From Rhodococcus rhodochrous (GTDB lineage: Bacteria > Actinomycetota > Actinomycetes > Mycobacteriales > Mycobacteriaceae): 64,000 bases of DNA. The notes below the pieces were generated by a model. It was not told the DNA's origin, did no database searches, and saw only the letters and a list, made by a program, of their open reading frames with translations. Positions 11,910 through 20,027 of the stretch are shown one piece after another. Numbering within the stretch: position 1 is the first letter of the stretch; the number at the start of each line of letters is the position of its first letter. Location: the NCBI RefSeq assembly GCF_014854695.1, contig NZ_CP027557.1:1674001-1738000 (forward strand), in the 5' to 3' direction. The position numbers were made by a program, and so were the translations under genes.

Positions 11910-12002
11910 ATGGAAGAACTTCAGGCCCTCATCGACCTGGCGAAGCTGCTCGGCCCGTTCATGGAGCTCATCGGCAGCATCAGCAGCCTCAGCGGCCAGT
12001 AA
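11910..12002 (+). CDS. Small acidic amphipathic peptide, 30 aa
   Basis: The frame begins MEELQALIDLAKLLGPF and ends with MELIGSISSLSGQ, then TAA. ACAGGAG lies six bases before the ATG, a near-ideal ribosome binding site. A strong terminator starts 18 bases after the stop and a palindromic promoter precedes the gene, so this is an independent transcription unit despite its size. The peptide has a net negative charge, no Sec signal, and hydrophobic residues at helical spacing around a central Gly-Pro. It resembles in general character the small acidic outer-membrane channel peptides of mycolata (PorA/PorH of Corynebacterium), or a toxin-like or regulatory peptide. Function unknown; homology was not tested. 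Confidence 0.7.
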   Translation: MEELQALIDLAKLLGPFMELIGSISSLSGQ

Positions 12003-12019
12003 TATTCGGGCAGCGAAGA

Positions 12020-12046
12020 ATCCCCGAAGGTGTTGCCTTCGGGGAT
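12020..12046 (+). terminator. Intrinsic terminator of the 30-aa peptide gene
   Basis: ATCCCCGAAGG-TGTTG-CCTTCGGGGAT: a perfect 11-base stem with a 5-base loop, followed by CTTTCG. It begins 18 bases after the TAA of the peptide gene. Confidence 0.85.
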
Positions 12047-12145
12047 CTTTCGTGTGTGTCTAGGGAGGTGCCGCTCTCACCGCTCACGTGCACATATGCG
12101 ACACCTCTCCGCGGCAGGGGCCGCGTCGACGAACTATCTGTACCC

Positions 12146-12187
12146 GTGAATCGACATACTCCGGTTCGCATTCCTGTGTCGATTCAC
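12146..12187. repeat. Long inverted repeat in a gene-free stretch
   Basis: GTGAATCGACA and TGTCGATTCAC are perfect 11-base arms separated by 20 bases. They lie in the 230-base gap between the peptide terminator and the 3' end of the leftward membrane hydrolase. No T-run follows on either strand. It may act as a bidirectional terminator or bind a dimeric protein. Nothing else was recognised between 12047 and 12277. Confidence 0.5.
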
Positions 12188-12277
12188 AAGCAATATCGAC
12201 GTTCTATCACGGGGTGGGGAAATAAATGTGGAGGAAACTCGATCCGTCGGGTTAAAAATGAGGGTGAATTCGCGTCG

Positions 12278-14011
12278 TCACCCATCCGACAGTGCGTCGA
12301 AGACAGCCGCCACCCGCGATTCGTCTTCGATTCCGAGGATGTCCGCCCAGAAGAACGCCGCCTCGGCGGTGTAGGTGTGGCCGTGGCCGCCCGGTACTTC
12401 GGCGGCGAACACCATGTCCAGGGTGACCTGCCAGAAGGTGACGAAGGGAATCCACGACATCCCTTGGTCGATGTCGGCGCCGCGTTCGTCGCGCAGCCAA
12501 TCGGGGCGGTGCCGAACGAGTTGGGAGGACCACCAGACGATCGGATCGCTGGGGTGCTGCCAGTACACGATGCGGGGAGATTCCCAGTCGCGCAGGCCGT
12601 CGAGATCGGTGAGGTCGTCGGGGGTCGCCGCGAATCGTACGTTCTGTCCGCCGTAGATGACCGGAAGAATTTCGCGGCTGCCGGGATCACGCGAATCGGT
12701 GATGCGCCGCCACTGCTCCGTGAAATTCGGCGTGCCCACCCACAGTGCGCCATCGGTTCGGGTGATCATGTCCTGCACGCCGGCGAACGCCGATTGGCCT
12801 CCGTACGAACCCAGCGACTCGCCGAAGACGAGCAGCTTCGGCCGGGTAGTCGGATCGAGAACACTCCACCTCGCGTACACCGCTTCGAACAGCGCACGAC
12901 CTGCATTGCGCGGCGAGACCCGGTCGGCGAGAAAGGCCAAGGGGCTGGCCAGGAACGAATACTGCATGGCCGCGATGGCTGAATTGCCGTCGGAAAGGTA
13001 TTCCAGTGCGGCGGCGACGTCCTGGTTGACCCAGCCGCGGCCGGTCGTCGTGGCCACTGCCAGGTACTCCCGGCCGAAGGCGCCGGTGCGATCGAGTTCG
13101 GCGACGACATGCGAGGCGAGTACCTCCATCTCGTCGAACTCGGTGTAGCGGTCGAGGCTGTCCAGGGAGCGGTAACCGGCGTAGACCCGGATCGGCATCA
13201 TTGCGGGTTCACCGGTCACCGCGGTGATCTCCTCCGGAGACGGACCACCTGCGACGAACGTGCGCCCTTCACGTCCCAGCGAATCCCACCGTTCGAGCGA
13301 CGCGTCGGAGCCGGATCGCTCCGGCGCCTGCGGCTGCTCGACTCCGTCGGCGGTGCCTTCGTCGACGGCCATCGCCGAGCCGTTGGCGATACGCGCGATC
13401 TGGACCGACAGCAGACCCTCGACCGCCCAGAACACGAGGAGCCCCACCAACACGACACTCACGATGCGCGCCAGAGGTGCCGGCAACACGCGGACGACGA
13501 GCCCGGTGACCCACTGCGCCACGCGCCGCAGACCACGACCGATCACGAGCAGAAGCAGCGCCACGACCACGGCGACAAGCAGCACACCCGGATAGTCCCA
13601 GCTACTGCCGGGTTCCATCCCGACGAGCTCACGGCTGATGTCCTGCCACCACGAACCGAGGACGAGGAAGGTCGGCACCACCACGACGGCGGCCAGCGCG
13701 AGCAGATACCAGCCGACCTTCTTCACGGTCGCCGACCAGTTCGTCTCGACGCCGCACTTGCGGACGATCCACGCGAGAAGCACCCCGATGCCGTAACCCG
13801 TGATAACGCTGATGCCGGTCGCGACGCCCTGCAGGTACCAGGGGCGTGGAAGCAGGGACAGCGACAGCGACCAGCAGTAGAACAGCAGCGCGACGGCCAG
13901 ACCGACCGGATGGAACCGTCCCAACCATCGCAAGGTTCTTTCCCTCAACCGAGCCGGGAACGACGGTTCGGGCTCAGGAAGCGCGGGTGGTGTATCGAGG
14001 GTCGTGGTCAT
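12278..14011 (-). CDS. Polytopic membrane alpha/beta hydrolase (PF10081 type), copy 1
   Basis: 577 aa. The N-terminal 220 residues contain about five membrane segments (for example GLAVALLFYCWSLSLSLLP and LLVAVVVALLLLVIG), matching the Abhydrolase_9 N-terminal domain. The C-terminal extracytoplasmic or cytoplasmic hydrolase domain carries GESLGS as the nucleophile elbow, TDGALWVGTPN, and a late His in GGHGHTY. The family is typical of mycolic-acid bacteria; its substrate is not established, with an envelope lipid or ester a reasonable guess. It lies head-to-tail with a paralogue (14124-15845) and the two probably form an operon, since only 112 bases separate them. Confidence 0.88.
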   Translation of the reverse strand: MTTTLDTPPALPEPEPSFPARLRERTLRWLGRFHPVGLAVALLFYCWSLSLSLLPRPWYLQGVATGISVITGYGIGVLLAWIVRKCGVETNWSATVKKVGWYLLALAAVVVVPTFLVLGSWWQDISRELVGMEPGSSWDYPGVLLVAVVVALLLLVIGRGLRRVAQWVTGLVVRVLPAPLARIVSVVLVGLLVFWAVEGLLSVQIARIANGSAMAVDEGTADGVEQPQAPERSGSDASLERWDSLGREGRTFVAGGPSPEEITAVTGEPAMMPIRVYAGYRSLDSLDRYTEFDEMEVLASHVVAELDRTGAFGREYLAVATTTGRGWVNQDVAAALEYLSDGNSAIAAMQYSFLASPLAFLADRVSPRNAGRALFEAVYARWSVLDPTTRPKLLVFGESLGSYGGQSAFAGVQDMITRTDGALWVGTPNFTEQWRRITDSRDPGSREILPVIYGGQNVRFAATPDDLTDLDGLRDWESPRIVYWQHPSDPIVWWSSQLVRHRPDWLRDERGADIDQGMSWIPFVTFWQVTLDMVFAAEVPGGHGHTYTAEAAFFWADILGIEDESRVAAVFDALSDG

Positions 14012-14123
14012 CGGCGGTCGCTTTCGTCGGAACCCAAGGTGCGCAGGATGGCAGGGCGAGGTGACGGAATGCGAAGCCGTGATGGAGAAGGTAGCAGACG
14101 AGCAGGATGCGTGCCGTGTTCGT

Positions 14124-15845
14124 CTACTCGTCCGCGGTGTTCAATTGTTCGACGGCATCGGCGATGCGCTGGGTGTCGGCGAACGTCCATCCCTCGGGGG
14201 ACGTCACCGCGGCCCAGCCGTAGGGGATGAGGTCCTCGTAGTTGTGCCCGTGACCGACGGGCGGCGAGGTGCCGACCATGATGTCGGCCGCGACCTGAGC
14301 GAAGGTGACGATCGGATACCACCGCATCGACGGTGAGCGATCCGAGCCCGGAGGTTCGGCGAGCCAGTCGGGTCGCTCGAACAGCAGTCCCGGTCCCCAC
14401 CACACCACCGGATCGGACGCGTGCTGCAGATACAGGATCCGCGGGTCGCTCCACGGTCCGCGCTGGTCTTCGAGCGTCTGAACGTCGGAGGCGAACCGCA
14501 CCGCGACGCCGTCCTCGTAGACGGGAAGGACCTCGGGGCTGCCGGGATCTCGATGGTCGACGATGCTGCGCCACAGCTGGTTCGAGTTCGGAGGTCCGAC
14601 GAACAGCGCGCCGTCGATCTTGTTGCGCATGTCGTCGAGGCCGTCGAAGGCCGCCTCGGCGGATTGCGATCCCAGGCTTTCGCCGTAGACCACCAGCTCG
14701 GGTCGCTGATCCTCCGGCAGTTCCGACCAGCGTTCGTGGACCCCGTTGATCAGTGCGTTACCGGCGGCCTTGGCAGCGGAACCGTCGACGAGGAAAGAAA
14801 TCCAGCTCGGCAGGAACGAGTACTGGATCGCGGCGATCGCCGAGTTGCCGTTGTAGATCATCTCGATCGAGTCGGCGGCGAACGGATTCACCCACCCGGT
14901 CCCGGTGGTACCGGCGACCACGAGGATCTCGCGTTCCCATGCCTTCGTACGGTCGAGTTCGTCGAGGATCAGCTGCACCTGTTCGTCGGTGGTGCCGTCG
15001 GCTTCGAGCCCCGCATACACCCGTATGGGTTCGAGCGCGGGAGTGCGGTTCAGCTCGGTCAGCTGCTCGGCGGTCATCCCGCCTGCGACGAACGTGCGTC
15101 CCTGACGACCGAGGCTCTCCCACGACGACGGAGATGCCGGGCTGCCCGACCGCTCGGGAATCCGAGGCTGCTCCACGCCGGGGTCGGTGCTGTTGTTGTC
15201 GTCGGCGAACACGATGCGTGCCGCCATAGAACTGCTCGCGAGCAGCACCTGGTCGACGAAGACGACCACCGCGAGCACGAGGATGACCGGCGCGAGGACG
15301 CCGGCCGCGGCGACCGGAACGCGCAGGCGGGTCGCGAGGAACTCTGCGAAGCGTCGTCCGACCCACCGCAATCCGCGTGCGATGTAGAGGAGGGCGGCGA
15401 AGATCGCGACGCTCACCAACCCGGTGCGCAGATACGCGAAGCCCGTCGTGGCCTCGATGCCCATGAGGGCGCCGACCTCGTTCTGCCATCCCGCCGCAGC
15501 GAACAGACTCCCCAGAAGCGTTCCCACCGCGACGAGAGCGACCACCACCTCGGCGATACGTCGGACCGTGTGGCGCCGGCGCCACCACGTGAGGCGTGGA
15601 GCGATCCATCGCCGCGCGGGGAAGGCGACGAGCACACCGATGCCGTACCCGACGATGCCCGTCACGCCACTGATGAGTCCCTGGAAATACCACTCGCGGG
15701 GGATGAGGGAGGGACTCAGGCTCCACGCGAAGAAGAACAGGGCGACGACGAGACCGACGAAGTCGAGGCCGAAGACGGAGAGGTGGCGTCGACCCGTATT
15801 GCCTTCGCGCGGAGTTGTCTCGTCTGTATCGACTTGCGTGCTCAC
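14124..15845 (-). CDS. Polytopic membrane alpha/beta hydrolase (PF10081 type), copy 2
   Basis: 573 aa, same architecture as the downstream neighbour: about five N-terminal membrane segments, a linker with VEQPRIPERSGSPAS, then the hydrolase domain with GRQGRTFVAGG, NGNSAIAAIQYSFLPSW, the nucleophile elbow YGESLGS and the terminal GHGHNYED. The two proteins share these blocks almost word for word, so they are tandem duplicates that have diverged mainly in the membrane part. Upstream gene of a likely two-gene operon. The exact reaction is unknown. Confidence 0.88.
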   Translation of the reverse strand: MSTQVDTDETTPREGNTGRRHLSVFGLDFVGLVVALFFFAWSLSPSLIPREWYFQGLISGVTGIVGYGIGVLVAFPARRWIAPRLTWWRRRHTVRRIAEVVVALVAVGTLLGSLFAAAGWQNEVGALMGIEATTGFAYLRTGLVSVAIFAALLYIARGLRWVGRRFAEFLATRLRVPVAAAGVLAPVILVLAVVVFVDQVLLASSSMAARIVFADDNNSTDPGVEQPRIPERSGSPASPSSWESLGRQGRTFVAGGMTAEQLTELNRTPALEPIRVYAGLEADGTTDEQVQLILDELDRTKAWEREILVVAGTTGTGWVNPFAADSIEMIYNGNSAIAAIQYSFLPSWISFLVDGSAAKAAGNALINGVHERWSELPEDQRPELVVYGESLGSQSAEAAFDGLDDMRNKIDGALFVGPPNSNQLWRSIVDHRDPGSPEVLPVYEDGVAVRFASDVQTLEDQRGPWSDPRILYLQHASDPVVWWGPGLLFERPDWLAEPPGSDRSPSMRWYPIVTFAQVAADIMVGTSPPVGHGHNYEDLIPYGWAAVTSPEGWTFADTQRIADAVEQLNTADE

Positions 15846-15912
15846 GGGAGTGACCCTAACCCCGTCGGTTATCCACCGCGGGCCGAGCGAAGCCGGCGCC
15901 TAGTCGCATTGA

Positions 15913-16050
15913 GCTCCGGTTCGTGCACTGCTCGGCGCGGCGTATCCGGATCCTGACGCCGCCGCCAGCGCCATAGTGAAGGCATCCCGGCTCGGCGATG
16001 AGGATCCGTTCGACGGCTGGGACCTGCGGAAGGTGGACGACACTTTCTAG
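15913..16050 (+). pseudogene. Possible gene remnant (C-terminal fragment)
   Basis: A 45-codon open stretch with no start codon of note ends in DEDPFDGWDLRKVDDTF and TAG. Composition resembles a real protein C-terminus more than random frame. It lies in the gap between the leftward hydrolase pair and the HNH gene, at the edge of the lower-GC island, where a decayed gene would be unsurprising. No family was recognised. Confidence 0.25.
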
Positions 16051-16173
16051 GCAGTCGATACGGGAGTCCGCAAGCAAGTCATTCTAGCCGCTAATGGTTC
16101 AATAGGGAACAATCGACCGATGCGTCTTGATATCGCCGGCGCGTGGTCTCTGATTGGGTGGCCAGGAGGATTT

Positions 16174-17100
16174 GTGAGTGACGGCTCGTGGAGCGGCGAC
16201 GATTTCGGTGCTCGTCTCCGTCGCGAGGCAATGGCATGGTTGACCATCCGCACAAACGACGGCCTCGATCCGATCAGTCGCCAGGACCTCCTCGACTTCA
16301 CGATCGACGGGAAGATGTTTCGGCTCATGGACCCGACGCGAGGGATTCGGAAGCCGAAGGAGCTTTCGTCCGCCCTATCCATCAGTACGACGTACCGCGC
16401 GCCGGGTGCGAGGCGTCCGTACGAGGATCAGGTCGGCTCGGACGGACTCCTGCGCTACAAGTGGTCGACGACCGACCCGAAAAACATGGACAATCGTGGT
16501 TTGCGCGCGGCCATGAACGAGGGCGTGCCGCTGATCTGGTTCTACGGCGTCGGTCCGAGTTTGTTCCAGCCCATCTATCCGGTATTCATCGTGGCGGAAG
16601 AACCCGACGAACACCAGTTCGTCGTCGCCACGGAAGTGGCTCGTGATCTCCATCGTCCCGATTCCCAAGCAGAGGAGCAGCTTCGGCGTTATGTCGTGGC
16701 TGAGACGAAACGTCGGCTCCATCAGCCGGTCTTTCGTGCAACTGTGATGCGCGCATATGAAGCGCGATGTGCGGTCTGCGCTCTCGGTCATAGTGAGCTG
16801 CTGGATGCTGCGCATATCGTGCCCGACTCGCACGAAGCAGGTATTTCGTCGGTAACCAACGGGCTTGCTCTGTGCAAGATTCACCACGCCGCATACGACG
16901 TGAACATTCTCGGTATAACGCCGGATTTGGTCGTCGAGATCCGGAAGGATCTTCTCGCCGAGATCGACGGCCCGATGCTCGAACACGGCCTCAAGGAACG
17001 GCACGGACAAAAGCTCATGGTGGTTCCGCCGGCTCGCAATGAGCGTCCCGATCGAGAACTCCTGGCGATCAGTTACGAACGTTTCCGCAGTGTTGGGTGA
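16174..17100 (+). CDS. HNH endonuclease, COG3440-type predicted restriction enzyme
   Basis: 308 aa from GTG; AGGAGG lies four bases upstream and the family normally begins close to the RLRREAMAWL segment, so this start is preferred over the ATG at 16120, which has no ribosome binding site. The N-terminal region with DGLLRYKWSTTDP and DNRGLRAAMNEGVPLIWFYG is the SRA-like domain of this family. The C-terminal HNH motif is CAVCALGHSELLDAAHIVPDS, then NGLALCKIHHAAYD with both Zn cysteines and catalytic His. Such proteins cut modified or foreign DNA. A stem-loop terminator follows at 17168. Codon use and GC are lower than in flanking core genes. Confidence 0.85.
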   Translation: MSDGSWSGDDFGARLRREAMAWLTIRTNDGLDPISRQDLLDFTIDGKMFRLMDPTRGIRKPKELSSALSISTTYRAPGARRPYEDQVGSDGLLRYKWSTTDPKNMDNRGLRAAMNEGVPLIWFYGVGPSLFQPIYPVFIVAEEPDEHQFVVATEVARDLHRPDSQAEEQLRRYVVAETKRRLHQPVFRATVMRAYEARCAVCALGHSELLDAAHIVPDSHEAGISSVTNGLALCKIHHAAYDVNILGITPDLVVEIRKDLLAEIDGPMLEHGLKERHGQKLMVVPPARNERPDRELLAISYERFRSVG

Positions 17101-17167
17101 AGATGAGGAGCCGGGGCGATAGACGCGCTGCGCAACCCAGTTCGCTCGAGTGACATTCGATGAGTAA

Positions 17168-17200
17168 AGGGTGTGCAAGGGCTGGACCCTCGCACACCCT
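17168..17200. terminator. Stem-loop terminator between convergent genes
   Basis: GGGTGTGCAAGGG pairs with CCCTCGCACACCC with one mismatch, loop of 5. Read on the minus strand the stem is followed by TTTACTC. It sits just after the HNH gene and immediately beyond the 60-codon minus-strand frame, so it can serve both. Confidence 0.65.
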
Positions 17201-17204
17201 CATC

Positions 17205-17387
17205 TCATTGGTTGTTCGCTGACGGATCAGATCGGTCGAGGCTCGTGACGCCGAAGAATTCGGTCACGCGGTCCAGCGTGTGCTCGTCGCGGAGCCTGCA
17301 AGCCGAATTCTGATTCGCGCACAAAGCGGCCTCGCGCAGTGCAGACTGGGTAAGTCCCGCGGAGTGGTGGAAATCCGCTGAGGGCAT
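17205..17387 (-). pseudogene. Possible remnant of a small Xre-type regulator
   Basis: 60 codons. The segment ACRLRDEHTLDRVTEFFGVT resembles the C-terminal half of the Xre-type HTH in small actinobacterial regulators, where a residue run ending in FFGV closes the domain. The recognition helix part is not convincing, and no good ribosome binding site precedes the ATG. A stem-loop starts just after its stop. Best read as a truncated or decaying regulator gene; a chance frame is possible. Confidence 0.3.
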
Positions 17388-17468
17388 CCGGCCCGGTCCG
17401 CGATTACGACCTCGTCAAGCAACTCCGCACTTGGAAGCGACGGGTGTGTCCAGGGTCAACGAGCCTGC

Positions 17469-18797
17469 CTACAGCCATTCGTCCACGCCACCATGGCCCG
17501 AACACGTGCCGCGTCGATTCTGGCTGAACGAATACGTGCCATCAGCACAGCGGGCCGATGCTCCAGCGGGAGCTGTGGGCGCCTGGACAGGGCCGGGAAT
17601 GCAGTTGCCGTTCACATTGACGTAGCTGTTCGCTCCGCAACCGCCGCTGTAACCGCTGTCGGGAGCGGGAGCGGGAGCGGGAGCGGGAGCGGGAGCGGGA
17701 GCGGGAGGCGGTGCCGGTGCCGGTTCGATCTCGACCGGTGGAGGAGGCGCGACGAACGCAGCCGCCGGCGGAGGTGTGTACTGCTCTGTGGTCGGCGCGG
17801 GCTCGGTAGTCGTGGGCGTCGGCGTCGGGGCAATGCCGCCACACGAAATCAATTCACGCTTGAGCGCTTGGTGTTCCGTGATCGTAGTCCACAGCTGGTA
17901 AGCGGCCTTCACCTCGACCTGCCGTGCTGCATACGTGCAGCGGTATCCCTCGTTCGGTGGCAGCCATGCAGAGGCGTCTCTGTCGCTCTTCTCCGTGCTG
18001 ACGCTCTGTGCGACTGCCTGAAGGTTGCGAGGATCGTTGGCCAGGTCCCGGAGGGTCTCGGCACCGAGTTCGTACGCACCCTTCTGCCATGCATCGCTCA
18101 GCGAGACGACGTGGTCGATGACGACATCGTCGAAGACGACCGAATCACCTGTGTAGACGTCTTCGAGCGTTCCGGTACGGACTGTGCACGCAGACTGCGG
18201 ATCGAGTGATACGGCCGTCAGGTCGCGGCGGAGGATGTCGTTACGCGTGTCGCAGCCATTGTGGCCACCGTCCACTGCCACGTCGTCGGACCATTCTTCG
18301 CCGAAACGAGTGAGGTCGAACTGGGCGGCAGGTGCTTCATCGCGGACGCGGATCGTTGCGAGAGTCTTCAGCGCTTGCGTTGCGCGATCGCTGTCGACCA
18401 ACTCAAAACTGGCCGGTGCCGGTAACGGCTCCGGTGGCGGCGTCGTCGTAGTCGATGTGGAGGAGGAGACCGGTGCGGCAATAGCGGAAGTCTGCTCGGC
18501 AGCGGGCGTTTCCGGCTCACGTTCGGGCTCCGGGGCAGTAGCGCCAGCGAGTATGAAGCCGGGGATGAGGGCCCACGCCGCCCATTTGTAGCGCGCAGGC
18601 CGGGTGCGGTCTTCGCGCAGGTACATGACGCCTGCAGCGATCGCAAGGAGTCCGAAGACTGCCATGCCCCACGCTCCTGTGAAACCGGCCAATGCAAATA
18701 TCGCGCCGAGCACGATCGCGATTACAGCGATGAGCTTTCCCAGGCGAGTGCGTGCTCCCCGATCACGTTGGGACGTTCGGGAGGGATTCGTCGACAT
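17469..18797 (-). CDS. Exported DUF1524 HNH nuclease with Ala-Pro linker and DUF3761 tail
   Basis: 442 aa starting MSTNPSRTSQRD. Two N-terminal membrane segments (LIAVIAIVLGAIFALAGF and GMAVFGLLAIAAGVMYL) and a third hydrophobic stretch (AAWALIPGFILAGATA) are followed by a Ser/Thr/Pro linker. The DUF1524 HNH-like domain has IDHVVSLSDAWQKGA, the NDPRNLQAV segment and KSDRDASAWLPP, so His, Asn and Lys positions are kept. After a Pro/Thr linker comes an (Ala-Pro)n tract and a C-terminal domain GGCGANSYVNVNGNC to TCSGHGGVDEWL typical of DUF3761. It is probably a surface-anchored or secreted DNase. Inter-bacterial or nutritional use is inference. Confidence 0.85.
   Translation of the reverse strand: MSTNPSRTSQRDRGARTRLGKLIAVIAIVLGAIFALAGFTGAWGMAVFGLLAIAAGVMYLREDRTRPARYKWAAWALIPGFILAGATAPEPEREPETPAAEQTSAIAAPVSSSTSTTTTPPPEPLPAPASFELVDSDRATQALKTLATIRVRDEAPAAQFDLTRFGEEWSDDVAVDGGHNGCDTRNDILRRDLTAVSLDPQSACTVRTGTLEDVYTGDSVVFDDVVIDHVVSLSDAWQKGAYELGAETLRDLANDPRNLQAVAQSVSTEKSDRDASAWLPPNEGYRCTYAARQVEVKAAYQLWTTITEHQALKRELISCGGIAPTPTPTTTEPAPTTEQYTPPPAAAFVAPPPPVEIEPAPAPPPAPAPAPAPAPAPAPDSGYSGGCGANSYVNVNGNCIPGPVQAPTAPAGASARCADGTYSFSQNRRGTCSGHGGVDEWL
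17661..17708. repeat. Hexanucleotide microsatellite (GGGAGC)8
   Basis: About eight tandem copies of GGGAGC inside the DUF1524 gene encode the alternating Ala-Pro tract on the minus strand. Slippage by one unit would change the linker by two residues without a frameshift. Confidence 0.9.
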
Positions 18798-19018
18798 GGC
18801 TACACCTGCTCGACGCGGAAGCAGGTATGGATGACCGCGGCAAGAATGGTATGCGCGGGGGTGGAGTAGAGCATGTGTATACCAATTCATAGGGGCCGGC
18901 AATGGACGCCGAACCGGTGCACTTGCTTGTTTCGGCGGCAGCGTGAAATCCGTTACGCCATGTCCGAAAAGACGGAATTCGCGCTACTCGGAGCTCATTC
19001 GAACCGCTGTAAGACTGC

Positions 19019-19789
19019 TTACGCGACGCGAGCGATGCGGCACCGACACTTTACTGCACGTCCGTACTCGTCGTCCGGTAGCCATCCGTACTCATCGCAG
19101 TTGTCGCACTTCTCCGGGACGCTGCGTGGGACGGTCAATTCTTGCCACATCCGCACCCACGCTTGTGCGTACTTCATGGGGTTCTCCGGACGATGAACTG
19201 CTCTGGCTGCTGCGACCAGCTTCGCGGTGCCGTGGGTTTCGATCAGATTCTCGATTGCAGCTGCCGCCTCAGGCTTGAGGTACGCGAATGTCGCCATCAA
19301 TCCCGCTTGCTTGCAGGCTGTTGCCAGACCTGCCACGGCCGGAGTGAGCGGAGCATTGGACGCCGGTGGGGTGCGGTTGGTTTTCGTTCTTGGTTCATCA
19401 GTACTGATAAGAGCGCCTGGCATACCGTTGTCCGTGCGACCGCGCGTCGGCTTTTCAGGCTCCGGGCCGGTGCGCGGCTCCTCGTAGATCGTCTGGATGG
19501 TGATCCACTGTCCGCGCTCGTTCTGGATCTTCTCTCGGATCAAGTAGCCGAGCTCCGCCAGCTCCCGCAGGGTAGAGCGGATGGCGTCGCGCCCCTCCTT
19601 CGGTGATTGACCGGCTATCGAGTCGGATCGAGTACGCCAGTCGTCCGGCTTCGACAAGAGCCAGATGAGCACGCCACGGGCGCGGAAGGACAAGCGTTCG
19701 TCGTTGATGACGGCATTGCTGAGGATGGTGAAGTTGCTGGCCAGGCGCGGTCCACGACGCACGCCGCCAGCCAGGGTATTCTGGCCCAC
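19019..19789 (-). CDS. HTH protein of mobile-element type with C-terminal zinc ribbon-like Cys cluster
   Basis: 256 aa from GTG; GGGAG lies six bases before this codon while the longer upstream frame is Arg-rich and lacks a ribosome binding site. The N-terminal winged HTH reads NFTILSNAVINDERLSFRARG and LSKPDDWRTRSDSIA, then a beta-wing with GYLIREKIQNERGQW; this type is common in replication or regulatory proteins of actinobacterial phages, plasmids and integrative elements. The C-terminus has CDNCDEYGWLPD and KCRCR, a likely metal site. No integrase or attachment site was found nearby. It suggests a decayed element or an island gene. Function not certain. Confidence 0.65.
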   Translation of the reverse strand: MGQNTLAGGVRRGPRLASNFTILSNAVINDERLSFRARGVLIWLLSKPDDWRTRSDSIAGQSPKEGRDAIRSTLRELAELGYLIREKIQNERGQWITIQTIYEEPRTGPEPEKPTRGRTDNGMPGALISTDEPRTKTNRTPPASNAPLTPAVAGLATACKQAGLMATFAYLKPEAAAAIENLIETHGTAKLVAAARAVHRPENPMKYAQAWVRMWQELTVPRSVPEKCDNCDEYGWLPDDEYGRAVKCRCRIARVA

Positions 19790-19816
19790 GTTCGACTCCC
19801 TATAAGTCGGACATCC

Positions 19817-19848
19817 GGCCCGTCGGGAGTTGCCGCTCCTGGCGGGCC
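19817..19848. repeat. Leader hairpin upstream of the HTH gene
   Basis: GGCCCG and CGGGCC form the outer stem and GGAG/CTCC an inner stem. On the minus strand this lies about 28 bases before the GTG start of the HTH gene and may act in its 5' leader; on the plus strand it is followed by TTCTTCGCTT. Confidence 0.35.
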
Positions 19849-20027
19849 TTCTTCGCTTGTGACGCCACGCGGATCGGTGACGATCTTGAGATCTTGGCAC
19901 TCCTCTGGTTGTGCGCGCAAGGAAAAACTTCGAAGTCGCTTCAGCGCAACGGTTTACATGACCACGCGGGCCGCGACATCTCTGCGGCGGTCGTCATCGG
20001 GCCTTTCTGCCGGAGTTAGGGAGCCGA

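Noticed and set aside
17661-17708. GGGAGC tract considered as a CRISPR-like or origin iteron array
   Set aside because: It is a simple hexamer microsatellite inside a coding Ala-Pro linker, without spacers.
18800-18874. 24-codon minus-strand frame just before the DUF1524 gene
   Set aside because: No ribosome binding site and no family; leader peptide function would be speculation.
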